Assembly: GCF_003308995.1 (NCBI RefSeq) | Contig: NZ_QFFJ01000002.1 | Coordinates: 3,224,001 to 3,288,000 of the forward strand | DNA length: 64,000 bases | Direction: 5' to 3' | DNA from: Chitinophaga flava | GTDB taxonomy: Bacteria > Bacteroidota > Bacteroidia > Chitinophagales > Chitinophagaceae | Shown: one piece after another, positions 35,368 to 43,172 of the stretch | Position numbering within the stretch: position 1 is the first letter of the stretch | Layout: each line of letters opens with the position of its first letter | Position numbers and translations under genes: made by a program | The notes under the pieces: generated by a model | Seen by the model: only the letters and a program-made list of their open reading frames with translations | Database searches by the model: none | What the model was told of the DNA's origin: nothing

Positions 35368-36201
35368 TTAGTATGCTGTAGCAATGGTGGTAGCCTTCCA
35401 GGCTTCCAGGTCTTCTTTTATAGCATCTATTTTGCCATATGCCAGCTGATAGGCATCTTCTCCCAGGAACAGGTTCAGTGGCGGTTGTGCGGCTTCGCTG
35501 GCCTGAATAAACGCAGCAGCTGCTTTGGCCGGATCACCTGCCTGGTTGTGATGAATTTCATGCTGGTGCTGCGCCTGTATTTTCCTCACTTCTTCATAAT
35601 CTGCAATCGGCTGTGCAGGCACCGCCAGAGAGCCGGATGACAGGAATTCGGTCCGGAAATAACCAGGAGAAACGATGGTCACGTGTACGCCGAAGGGTTT
35701 TACTTCTGCAGCCAGTGACTCGGAAAGACCGTTCACGGCGAATTTGGTGCCGGTGTAAATACCAAAGCCCGGGAAATTGCCAAAGAAACCTGCGATGGAA
35801 GACACGTTGAAGATATGCCCTGACTTTTGTTCGCGGAAGTAAGGCATTACTTTCCGGATCACGTTGAGTGTACCGAAAACATTGATTTCAAAACTGGCCC
35901 TGGCTTCAGCATCTGTTGTTTCTTCCAGCGTGCCTATCTGGCCATAGCCGGCATTGTTTACTACCACATCGATGCGGCCAAAGCGCAATACCGTATCGGC
36001 GATTGCTTTGGCGACATTTGCTTCATCACCCAGTTGAACAGTGAGAGGAAGGAAGTTATTATCATCACTTATTTTACGGAGTTCATCAGCGTTGCGGGAG
36101 GTGGCGGCCACCTGATAACCTGCGGCCAGCAGTTTTTCTACCAGTACACGGCCCAGTCCTTTGGAGGCGCCTGTTACAAACCATACTTTTTTGTTGCTCA
36201 T
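35368..36201 (-). CDS. Short-chain dehydrogenase/reductase (SDR)
   Basis: A 277-residue cytoplasmic oxidoreductase. It has the classical SDR cofactor motif VTGASKGLG, the NNAG motif (VVVNNAGYGQ), the catalytic Ser in NVSSIAG and the YxxxK pair in YTGTK. The C-terminal PGYFRTEFL continues the family pattern. The Arg in ATSRNADEL suggests NADP preference, as in many classical SDRs. An AraC regulator lies 82 bp upstream on the same strand, a pairing that suggests it regulates this gene. Substrate unknown. Confidence 0.93.
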   Translation of the reverse strand: MSNKKVWFVTGASKGLGRVLVEKLLAAGYQVAATSRNADELRKISDDNNFLPLTVQLGDEANVAKAIADTVLRFGRIDVVVNNAGYGQIGTLEETTDAEARASFEINVFGTLNVIRKVMPYFREQKSGHIFNVSSIAGFFGNFPGFGIYTGTKFAVNGLSESLAAEVKPFGVHVTIVSPGYFRTEFLSSGSLAVPAQPIADYEEVRKIQAQHQHEIHHNQAGDPAKAAAAFIQASEAAQPPLNLFLGEDAYQLAYGKIDAIKEDLEAWKATTIATAY

Positions 36202-36283
36202 AAGATTTCCATTTTTACGAACACAAAATTAATGGCCCTATACACACCGGCTATTACGCTAAACAAACCAATTATTGCGAAAA

Positions 36284-37186
36284 TCAAACAGCCCTGAAAG
36301 CGGTAGGGGTCATGTTAGTGTGTTTTTTAAAGAAGTTATTGAAATGGGAGGCCTCTTCAAATCCCAGACTGTAGCTGATTTCGGCCACGTTCCAGTTGGT
36401 ATGCCTCAGCAGGGCTTTGGCTTCGGAAGCGATACGCTCGGAGATGTGGGCAGTGGTCGTTTTACCGGTAGTGTCTCTTACGGCTCGGTTGAGATGGTTG
36501 ACATGCACCGATAGTTCCCCTGCGAAATCACTGGCAGAGCGTAAGCGGAACTGCTGCTGGGGTGTTTCGATAGGAAACTGCCGTTCCAGCAACTCGGTGA
36601 AAACCGCCGTGATACGTGATTTGGCATCGTGATGCTGATACAGTTTCTCTGAGGGCTCCATTTTTAAGGCAATATGTATCAGTTCCATCAGATAGTTGCG
36701 CAGCAGATCGTATTTATAACGATAATCACTATTGATTTCAGCCAGCATTTTATTGAAAAGCGCTGCCACCTGGGCCACCAGGGCACGGTCCAGATTGTAG
36801 GAAGGTATGCCTGCGGCTGTAAACATAGGCAGGTCCCGCAGCGGATGCCGGCCTATGTCCATTAAAAAGGATTCCCGGAAGATGCAGAAAAAACCGCTTT
36901 TGTCGTCTGATAGCCCTTCCCAGGCGTAAGGTACCTGTGGGTTAAAGAACATCAGCGTGTTCCCTTCGGTGACAATTGTCCTGTCTGCATAGTGATAAAG
37001 GTTTTTACCACGTATCAGGCTTACTTTATAGAAGTCACGGCGGCTATAGGACATGGTAGGTCGTCCGTTGACCATACAGTTAGCCATATTGAATACGTTG
37101 AAATGCCCGAGGTCATGCTGCAGGTTGTCGGGTGCCGGGATCTTTTTCTGCCGGTAAAAGTCGGTAAGTGATTCTGTTTTGGGCAT
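36284..37186 (-). CDS. AraC family transcriptional regulator
   Basis: A 300-residue protein with a cupin-like N-terminal sensor (NTLMFFNPQVPYAWE) and a C-terminal double helix-turn-helix (DFAGELSVHVNHLNRAVRDTTG, VAEISYSLGFEEASHFNNFFKKHTNMTPTAFR). It precedes the SDR gene on the same strand and is divergent from a Crp/Fnr-type regulator (75 bp apart). It may control the SDR gene, itself, or both divergent units. Ligand unknown. Confidence 0.94.
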   Translation of the reverse strand: MPKTESLTDFYRQKKIPAPDNLQHDLGHFNVFNMANCMVNGRPTMSYSRRDFYKVSLIRGKNLYHYADRTIVTEGNTLMFFNPQVPYAWEGLSDDKSGFFCIFRESFLMDIGRHPLRDLPMFTAAGIPSYNLDRALVAQVAALFNKMLAEINSDYRYKYDLLRNYLMELIHIALKMEPSEKLYQHHDAKSRITAVFTELLERQFPIETPQQQFRLRSASDFAGELSVHVNHLNRAVRDTTGKTTTAHISERIASEAKALLRHTNWNVAEISYSLGFEEASHFNNFFKKHTNMTPTAFRAV

Positions 37187-37260
37187 GTTTGCAAATTACA
37201 AAAATCAAACAATAGTCATCTTCCAAAAATTAGTACATTTATCCATCAGTATCATAAAAT

Positions 37261-37842
37261 ATGTATAAAACCCTCCGCAGTGCAGTAGAAAAACATATTC
37301 ATCTCACGGATCAGGAGTTTGAGATCTTCAGCGCCCCTTTTTATCAGAAAACGGTAAAGAAAAAGGAGCTGCTGTTAAGAGCAGGTGAGATCTGCAAATT
37401 TGAAGGGTTCGTCAACAAGGGCTGCTTCCGGGTTTATTATCAGGATGACAACGGTAACGAGAGCATTCTCTATTTTGCAGCAGAAGGCTGGTGGGTGACG
37501 GACATCGACAGCTTTACCAACCAGGTGCCCGCTATCCTGTCTATCGAGGCATTGGAAGACTCGGAAGTGTTATTGATCACCTATCCCTATAAACAGGCTT
37601 TATATGAAGAACTGCCGAAAGTAGAGAAGTTGTTCAGGATCATGACACAGAAAACCCATGTGGCCCTGCAACGCCGTATGATCTCCAACCTCAGTAAGAC
37701 AGCGGATCAGCGTTACCTGGAGTTTATGGAAAGTTACCCCGACCTGGAACAGCGGCTTTCGCAGCAACAGGTAGCTTCCTACCTGGGCATTACCCATGAA
37801 TTCCTGAGCAAAATCAGGCGCAAACTGGCGCATAAGGGCTGA
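37261..37842 (+). CDS. Crp/Fnr family transcriptional regulator
   Basis: A 193-residue regulator. The cyclic-nucleotide-binding-like beta roll covers residues about 10-120 (LLLRAGEICKFEGFVNKGCFRVYYQDDNGNE, normal for the Bacteroidota group that may not bind cAMP). The C-terminal helix-turn-helix reads QQQVASYLGITHEFLSKIRRKL. There are no Fnr-type clustered cysteines. It begins an apparent operon with a DsbA-like gene (71 bp gap) and a metallo-beta-lactamase-like gene (15 bp gap), which it may regulate. Confidence 0.92.
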   Translation: MYKTLRSAVEKHIHLTDQEFEIFSAPFYQKTVKKKELLLRAGEICKFEGFVNKGCFRVYYQDDNGNESILYFAAEGWWVTDIDSFTNQVPAILSIEALEDSEVLLITYPYKQALYEELPKVEKLFRIMTQKTHVALQRRMISNLSKTADQRYLEFMESYPDLEQRLSQQQVASYLGITHEFLSKIRRKLAHKG

Positions 37843-37913
37843 TACCCCGATTTTGAACTAGTTCAATTTTTAAGGATTTTTCCCGTATTAGATTTGTTCC
37901 ATCAAAAACAATC

Positions 37914-38540
37914 ATGATGGAAACAAAGTTAATATACATTATGGACCCGCTCTGTGGTTGGTGCTACGGGAGTGCTGACAATCTCCTTAAACTGACACAA
38001 CAGTATGCCGGCCGTCTTGCGGTGGAAATAATTCCCGCAGGCATGTGGGCCGGTATCAACGTGCGGACGCAGTCACGCGCCATGGCCCAGTATTTTATCC
38101 GGCACGACCGGCAAATTGAAGCCCTCACCGGAACCACATTTGGGGCTGATTATTTCGCCTTTCTTGGAAAAGAGGTCATCCTTGATAGTGAAGTCCCCTC
38201 ACGGGCCATTATGGCTGTTCAGCAGCTGGCTCCCGAAAAGGCGGTGGTTTTTATGGTAAAGGTGCAGCAGGCACGTTACCTGCACGGAAAAGACTTTAAT
38301 AATACACAAGTATACCTGGATATCTGTCAGGAGCTTGGAATAGATACCGGTGTTTTTCAGGAGTGCTTTACTGCGGCATCATTGCAAACGCTCACCCTGC
38401 ATGCGTTTGAAAAGGCTACATCTTATGCATCAGCATATCCCTCCCTGTTTATCGAACACAATGGACGCCGTATACTACTGGAACAGGGGTATGCGTCTTA
38501 TGCTGAACTGGATGAAAGTGTAGCTTCTGTTTTAAACTGA
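37914..38540 (+). CDS. DsbA family thiol oxidoreductase (FrnE-like)
   Basis: A 208-residue thioredoxin-fold protein with a redox-active CGWC motif (C14, C17) in MDPLCGWCYGSADN and an inserted helical domain, as in the DsbA/FrnE group. The cis-Pro region is probably ASAYPSLFIE. There is no signal peptide, so it should be cytoplasmic, like FrnE-type disulfide isomerases linked to oxidative stress. Two consecutive ATG codons at 37914 and 37917 can both start it. It lies in an operon after the Crp/Fnr regulator. Confidence 0.9.
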   Translation: MMETKLIYIMDPLCGWCYGSADNLLKLTQQYAGRLAVEIIPAGMWAGINVRTQSRAMAQYFIRHDRQIEALTGTTFGADYFAFLGKEVILDSEVPSRAIMAVQQLAPEKAVVFMVKVQQARYLHGKDFNNTQVYLDICQELGIDTGVFQECFTAASLQTLTLHAFEKATSYASAYPSLFIEHNGRRILLEQGYASYAELDESVASVLN

Positions 38541-38555
38541 CGAAATCATCAAAAC

Positions 38556-39836
38556 ATGAAAAAGTTATTGTTCATCTTATTTAGCATGACAGCTATGGCT
38601 ACTCAGGCACAGGAATTAAAATCACAGGGAACCTCGCCACTGGAGCTGACCTACTACAACGCGCCGGAGTCTTCTATGAGGGTGACATCTGTATTGGTCA
38701 GTGGTAAAAAGGATGCCGTGCTGGTAGACGCCCAATTTACATTGCCGGACGCCGAAAAGGTGGCGCAGGCCATTAAAGCTTCGGGTAAACAACTGAAAGC
38801 GATCTTTATCAGCTATGGAGATCCGGATTTTTATTTCGGGCTGGAGGTCTTCAAAAAATATTATCCGCAGGTGACGGTGTACGCTACCGGGCCGGTGATC
38901 GATCATATCCAGCAGACGGCTCAGGGTAAACTGGACGTATGGGGACCGCAACTCAAAGAAGCTGCACCACATAATGTTGTACTGCCGCAACTGTTAAAAG
39001 ACAGTGTGCTGAAGCTGGAAGGCCAGTCGCTGGAAGTGATGAATGCAGACAATGAACGGTCTTTTATATGGATACCAGCGATCAAGGCGGTCATCGGTGG
39101 TGGTAGTGTGTTTGGAGATAACCTCCATCTGTGGATGGCAGATGATGCTACTTCTGCCAAACGTGGAGAATGGTTGGCAGCGCTGGACCGTATTCAGGCG
39201 CTTTCCCCGCAATGGGTGATCCCGGCTCACTTTGCCAGCGGGGCTCATCTAGACTTAAGATCTGTTGAGCACACCCGGGACTATATCCGGAAATATGCTG
39301 AACTGCTCCATAAGCATACTACTTCAACAGCACTGATCAATGCGTTAAAAGCAAAATATCCCACACTCCTGGGCGGTGTAAGCCTGGAGTTGAGTGCTAA
39401 AGTCAACACCGGCGAAATGCAATGGGGTGCCCCGCAGGATGAAACAGCTCAAAACCTGGCCGTGATAAAAGCCACCTATGAAGGAGGTAGTACGGCAAAA
39501 AATGCTGAAAACCTCGCCAATGCGCTGACTAGCAAAACTGTATGGACGGAAGCGGCCGGATTCCCTTATGGAGGCACTTATATCGGTAAAGACAATATTC
39601 TGAAACAGGTATTCGCAAGGATCACGGCAGACTGGGACGACTATAAAATTACAATAGATCATTACACTGTTACCGGAGATGAGGTAGTGGCTTTCGGCAC
39701 GTATTCCGGCACTAACAGGAAAACCGGCAAATCCTTTAAGGCCCGTGTGGCCCACCATTATGAACTGAAGAACAGAAAGATTGTCCGGTTTGAACAGTTT
39801 GTAGACAGCCAACAGGCGATAGATGCTATGAAATAA
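38556..39836 (+). CDS. Metallo-beta-lactamase-fold protein fused to a SnoaL-like domain, with degenerate metal site
   Basis: A 426-residue exported protein (signal peptide ending TQAQE). Residues about 25-260 follow the metallo-beta-lactamase fold (VLVSGKKDAVLVDAQFT, then KAIFISYGDPDFYFG). The canonical HxHxDH motif is replaced there: Y87 and D89 stand where the first two histidines belong, D91 is kept, and F92 replaces the last His. A later His (VIPAHFASG) remains. Residues about 310-426 form a SnoaL/NTF2-like domain (TWTEAAGF-type start, VVAFGTYSGTNRKTGKSF). With most zinc ligands missing it may bind metal differently or be non-catalytic. It is the third gene of the Crp-DsbA operon, 15 bp after the DsbA gene, and ends at a terminator. 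Confidence 0.85.
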   Translation: MKKLLFILFSMTAMATQAQELKSQGTSPLELTYYNAPESSMRVTSVLVSGKKDAVLVDAQFTLPDAEKVAQAIKASGKQLKAIFISYGDPDFYFGLEVFKKYYPQVTVYATGPVIDHIQQTAQGKLDVWGPQLKEAAPHNVVLPQLLKDSVLKLEGQSLEVMNADNERSFIWIPAIKAVIGGGSVFGDNLHLWMADDATSAKRGEWLAALDRIQALSPQWVIPAHFASGAHLDLRSVEHTRDYIRKYAELLHKHTTSTALINALKAKYPTLLGGVSLELSAKVNTGEMQWGAPQDETAQNLAVIKATYEGGSTAKNAENLANALTSKTVWTEAAGFPYGGTYIGKDNILKQVFARITADWDDYKITIDHYTVTGDEVVAFGTYSGTNRKTGKSFKARVAHHYELKNRKIVRFEQFVDSQQAIDAMK

Positions 39837-39844
39837 ATAAAGTA

Positions 39845-39880
39845 GAAGTCAGCCACACGGAGGCTGACTTCAGCTTTTTA
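39845..39880. terminator. Two-way terminator
   Basis: Stem GAAGTCAGCC / GGCTGACTTC (39845-39854 and 39862-39871) has a 7 nt loop and CTTTTTAT on the plus side. It separates the convergent genes ending at 39836 (+) and 39878 (-). Confidence 0.85.
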
Positions 39881-40315
39881 TCCGGCAACCCTGGCCATGG
39901 CTTTTTGTGGCAGTTGCAGATCGCCACCCTGGTTTCGAAGAATAAATTTGAAAGCGGTGATTTGCCAGACAGCAGTATTCTTTTTTAACGCTACTTCGTA
40001 GTTGCCTTCTACAATCCATTCTGCATCTGCAATCAGATGGCTGGCATGGCCGGTAAACCGCGCAGTGGCGGTATCTCCCTGTATAGCAATGTCGAAATCA
40101 GCAATATGATGCGCTGTTTTGTCAAATCCGGGCAGTAGCTGTTTCCACATGTGGATGATCTCCTGTGGAGGTAGCACCAGCGGCTGTCCACCTGCCATCG
40201 AGGTGTAGTCATATACTACCTCAGCCGCAAAGGCTCTTTGTACCTGCTCCCAATCTCTGCTGTCTGCTCCGCCGAACACGGAATGTAATACCAACGCGAT
40301 TTTTTCAGTTTCCAT
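39878..40315 (-). CDS. SnoaL/NTF2-like protein
   Basis: I placed the start at the ATG at 40315 (METEKIALVLHS); the frame runs up to 40387, but that extension is not family-like. The product of about 145 residues has the NTF2-like cone fold signature: an initial helix with DWEQVQRAFAAEVVYDYTSM, then HHIADFDIAIQGDTATARFTGHASH and a strand-rich end (GNYEVALKKNTAVWQITAFKFI). Such proteins act as small-molecule isomerases, hydrolases or binding proteins; no function can be assigned. It converges on the metallo-beta-lactamase/SnoaL fusion. Confidence 0.85.
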   Translation of the reverse strand: METEKIALVLHSVFGGADSRDWEQVQRAFAAEVVYDYTSMAGGQPLVLPPQEIIHMWKQLLPGFDKTAHHIADFDIAIQGDTATARFTGHASHLIADAEWIVEGNYEVALKKNTAVWQITAFKFILRNQGGDLQLPQKAMARVAG

Positions 40316-40411
40316 AATTGATAGTTTGTGGATAATGCGGGCCGAAGTTATAAAATTTAGTAACAGGTGCTGTCCCGTTTTGTACAATGATAAAAACCTG
40401 CTACCGGTTAA

Positions 40412-40588
40412 TGTTGCATTATTGTTCCAGGAGATGTGGCGGTAGGACGTTCAGAATGGAGCATCACCAACGGCAATGAAGTGAAGGTAAGCGCCAAAGG
40501 TATTGAAGTGATGAAACAGCAGGCAGATGGCACCTGGAAGATTATCATAGACCATGCTTTCGGAGCGCTGGAAGATATGCAGGCATAG
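40412..40588 (+). pseudogene. 3' relic of a SnoaL-like (YybH/DUF4440) gene
   Basis: An open frame without a start codon ends in a recognisable C-terminal part of a YybH/DUF4440-type NTF2 protein: DVAVGRSEWSIT, KGIEVMKQQADGTWKIIIDH and FGALEDMQA before TAG at 40586-40588. In-frame stop TAA lies just before (40409), and no matching N-terminal half is found in the preceding sequence, which belongs to the divergent SnoaL-like gene's upstream region. About 55 residues survive of a family that normally has 120-150. I interpret this as a truncated, dead gene. Confidence 0.7.
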
Positions 40589-40696
40589 GTTTTTTACGCG
40601 GTAGGTCTGCAGGGGAAATCACGTAAAAGCGGGATTTCATGTCTGTTTGTTTTATTATAAATTGTTAGTATTTCTAATCACTCAAACCTGTAAAGT

Positions 40697-40840
40697 ATGA
40701 AAAAGAAACCCGCTGCCAAGTTGAAACTGGCTAAAATCAAGATTGTAGCCCTCGGTAAAACTGTTGCGATGGAAGATCACAACCGTACCCTGCCGATTAC
40801 ACAACACAAAACCTGTCCTCCGACCAATTGGGTTTGTTAG
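40697..40840 (+). CDS. Putative class I lanthipeptide-type precursor peptide (47 residues)
   Basis: A short intact ATG-to-TAG frame. Its leader, MKKKPAAKLKLAKIKIVAL, matches the lysine-rich KLxLxKxxIxxL leader pattern of Bacteroidota class I lanthipeptide or natural-product precursor peptides, a group well represented in Chitinophaga (which makes pinensins). The C-terminal part has five threonines (T22, T31, T35, T39, T43) and only two cysteines (C40 and the final C47), compatible with Thr dehydration and one or two thioether rings. A strong terminator begins 29 bp later, so it is a separate transcription unit. No LanB, LanC, protease or exporter gene lies in the window, so any maturation must act in trans. 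The modification itself is inference. Confidence 0.7.
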   Translation: MKKKPAAKLKLAKIKIVALGKTVAMEDHNRTLPITQHKTCPPTNWVC

Positions 40841-40868
40841 TACTGTAGGCAAGCTATTCCTAGTAATG

Positions 40869-40909
40869 ACAACCGGCGTATGGGATATCCTATACGCCGG
40901 TTGTTTTTT
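40869..40909 (+). terminator. Rho-independent terminator of the precursor peptide gene
   Basis: A 13 bp perfect stem ACAACCGGCGTAT / ATACGCCGGTTGT is followed by TTTTT. Confidence 0.88.
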
Positions 40910-40995
40910 CTGAAGCCGGCTCATCTTCGTACGTCTTTGGCCGTTATATAAGGTTACTTCTTCGTAAATTGCTCCCGTAACCCATATATAGTCAA

Positions 40996-41628
40996 ATGAA
41001 GAATTATTTTGAAAGCCCCTTCCGGGGAAAATTATTATCGGAGCAGGTTACCAATCCTAATATTGTTGTCGGTGAATACAGCTATTATTCCGGTTATTAC
41101 CACGGGCATTCCTTTGATGACTGCGCCCGTTATCTGCCTCCTGATCGTAACGATGTAGACAAACTGATTATCGGTAGTTATTGTTCTATCGGCAGCGGAG
41201 CTGCTTTTATTATGTGTGGCAATCAGGGCCATCGGCACGACTGGATTTCGAGTTTCCCTTTCTTTTATATGCAGGAAGAACCGGCTTTTCATGGAAGTAT
41301 CAATGCTTATGAAGCTGCAGGGGACACGGTAGTGGGTAATGATGTGTGGATAGGTGCTGAAGCGATGGTGATGCCGGGTGTGAAAATAGGCCACGGTGCT
41401 GTAATTGGGAGTAGGGCCCTTGTTACAAAAGACGTGGCGCCGTATACGATAGTGGGCGGTAACCCGGCTAAAGAAATCCGTAAGCGTTTTCCCGGAGAGG
41501 AGATACAGCTGCTCCTGGAAATGGAATGGTGGAACTGGCCTAAGTCATTGCTGGAACAGGCTATGCCGCTGTTGTGCGATGGTAATGTCAAAGCACTGTA
41601 TGATTTTTTTCTGAAACATCATTCCTGA
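40996..41628 (+). CDS. CatB-type (xenobiotic) O-acetyltransferase
   Basis: A 210-residue left-handed beta-helix hexapeptide acyltransferase. It is clearly of the chloramphenicol acetyltransferase type B/XAT group: NYFESPFRGKLLSEQV, YSGYYHGHSFDDCARYL, IIGSYCSIGSGAAFIM, the catalytic region GNQGHRHDW with His79, and NDVWIGAEAMVMPGVKIGHGAVIGS. H79 is at the position of the catalytic histidine in characterised XAT enzymes. Family members use acetyl-CoA to acetylate chloramphenicol or streptogramins, and native substrates are often unknown. No integron attC site, integrase or transposase is seen, so it looks like a resident chromosomal gene. A DinB gene follows 30 bp later. Confidence 0.92.
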   Translation: MKNYFESPFRGKLLSEQVTNPNIVVGEYSYYSGYYHGHSFDDCARYLPPDRNDVDKLIIGSYCSIGSGAAFIMCGNQGHRHDWISSFPFFYMQEEPAFHGSINAYEAAGDTVVGNDVWIGAEAMVMPGVKIGHGAVIGSRALVTKDVAPYTIVGGNPAKEIRKRFPGEEIQLLLEMEWWNWPKSLLEQAMPLLCDGNVKALYDFFLKHHS

Positions 41629-41658
41629 AAAATAAGGCTATAAAATTCCTGTATAGTT

Positions 41659-42165
41659 ATGAAAAGAACAGCATGGTTTGACCGGGTGTTTCCGGTCATT
41701 ACAGACAATGGAACAATGCCCTCCATTATTGAGCGCCTGAGTGGTACATCTGCGAGGGTGGAAGAAATGACCCGCGGTCTCGAAGAAAGTTTATTGATCC
41801 GTAAGGTAGATGGACAGTGGTCTGTTAAAGAAGAGGTAGGTCATCTGTCTGATATGGAACCACTCTGGCTGGGACGTTTGGGTGATTTTGTAAAAGGCCT
41901 GCCAGAGCTAACAGTGGCAGATCTTACCAATCAGCGGACACATAATGCTAACCACAATGCTGTTAGCCTGGACGAGTTATTACAACGATTCCGGGAACAA
42001 AGGGCTTTGATGGTGGCCAGGCTGTGGCAGCTGGAGGAAACGCAGCTGGAGAAAACAGCCCTGCACCCGCGTTTAAAAACACCGATGCGTATCATTGACC
42101 TGGCTTATTTTGTTGCCGAACATGATGACCACCATCTGGCCGGTATCCGTGAAAAGATGCTGTAA
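41659..42165 (+). CDS. DinB family protein
   Basis: A 168-residue four-helix protein of the DinB/YfiT superfamily. The metal-binding histidines are probably in EEVGHLSDME and AEHDDHHLAGI. These proteins bind a divalent metal and include bacillithiol- or glutathione-type S-transferases and damage-inducible proteins of unknown role. The gene starts 30 bp after the CatB-type gene on the same strand, so the two may share a transcript, which would fit a joint role in dealing with toxic small molecules (inference). Confidence 0.9.
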   Translation: MKRTAWFDRVFPVITDNGTMPSIIERLSGTSARVEEMTRGLEESLLIRKVDGQWSVKEEVGHLSDMEPLWLGRLGDFVKGLPELTVADLTNQRTHNANHNAVSLDELLQRFREQRALMVARLWQLEETQLEKTALHPRLKTPMRIIDLAYFVAEHDDHHLAGIREKML

Positions 42166-42272
42166 TATCAGCCCAGTAATGTTTTTACGGTATCAGCCGT
42201 AAACGTTAGCTTAAGCTCCATCTCATCGTCATGGTTTCTTTTAAATGCTACAGCTACTAAATTACGAAGTAT

Positions 42273-42303
42273 TCCGGGAGCCGCACGCAGAGTGGCTCCC
42301 GGA
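42273..42303 (-). terminator. Hairpin after the alpha/beta hydrolase, weak terminator
   Basis: Stem TCCGGGAGCC / GGCTCCCGGA starts about 8 bp past the minus-strand stop at 42311. The tail is not strongly T-rich. Confidence 0.5.
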
Positions 42304-42310
42304 GTATGAA

Positions 42311-43000
42311 TTAAATTCCTTCGGCGGCTTTGCTGATAAAGCTGGCGATCTCTTTAGGGTGAGTGGCCAGGGAAGCGTGGCTGGCAGCCAGTGAGATAGT
42401 TTGAGCCTTCATACGGTCAGCCATAAAACGTTGTGTGTCGGGTGGTATCATCCGGTCGTTTTCAGATACCTGGTACCATACCGGAAAATTCTTCCAGCCA
42501 ACACCACTGGGTTTGTCTTCAAAACATCTGCCGGCAATTGGTTTCTGGGTAGCGGCCATCACGGTGGCATCGTCCGGTGAAGCATCCTGACAAAAACTCT
42601 CTCCGAATTTGTCCCGTTTGATCCATAGAAAACCATACTGGTCAGGGTAGATATTGGCCCCGCCAGGTGCCGGTTGCCCTCTTTGTAATAGTGCCGCCAG
42701 GTTTTCAGATTCATCAGGAGCGAAGGCGGCGATGTACACCAATCCTGCTGTGCCAGGTGTCTTTCCGGCTGCTTCAGTGATGATGGCGCCACCATAGGAA
42801 TGACCTACCAGTAAGGATTTGCCTTCCAGTTGTCCGGCCATTCTGCGGACAGACTCTGCATCATCGGCCAGGGATGTCAGCGGACATTGGGGCGCTACTA
42901 CTGTATAGCCCTGGGCGGTCAACAAGGGAATAACCTTGTTCCAATGCATACTTTCGCCCCAGGCACCATGTACCAGGACGATATTCACTTTGTTTGCCAT
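42311..43000 (-). CDS. Alpha/beta hydrolase (esterase-like)
   Basis: I set the start at the ATG at 43000 (MANKVNIVLVHGAWG); the frame extends to 43024. The product of about 229 residues has the oxyanion motif LVHGAWGESMHW, the nucleophile elbow GHSYGG, and the probable catalytic Asp and His in SENDRMIPP and ASHASLATHP. This fits the AB-hydrolase family of salicylate/pyrethroid-esterase-like proteins, common in Bacteroidota and Proteobacteria. It is cytoplasmic by sequence. The substrate is unknown. The gene stands alone on the minus strand. Confidence 0.9.
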   Translation of the reverse strand: MANKVNIVLVHGAWGESMHWNKVIPLLTAQGYTVVAPQCPLTSLADDAESVRRMAGQLEGKSLLVGHSYGGAIITEAAGKTPGTAGLVYIAAFAPDESENLAALLQRGQPAPGGANIYPDQYGFLWIKRDKFGESFCQDASPDDATVMAATQKPIAGRCFEDKPSGVGWKNFPVWYQVSENDRMIPPDTQRFMADRMKAQTISLAASHASLATHPKEIASFISKAAEGI

Positions 43001-43172
43001 CTTGATAGCTTTTTTTGGGTACAAAAAAACTGCGGGTTATAATCACATGACGATCTAATGCCAGTCTGGAGGAATGCTGTTAAAAGTTACTGTAATCTTT
43101 CCATGCCTGGAAATTTATTTTACCATGACGGAATAAATAAATGTTGATCTTTATTTTTTAATCCTTATTCCC

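Noticed and set aside
40910..42170. CatB-type gene considered as an integron cassette or mobile resistance gene
   Set aside because: No attC-like site, integrase, transposase or flanking direct repeats were seen; neighbours look chromosomal.
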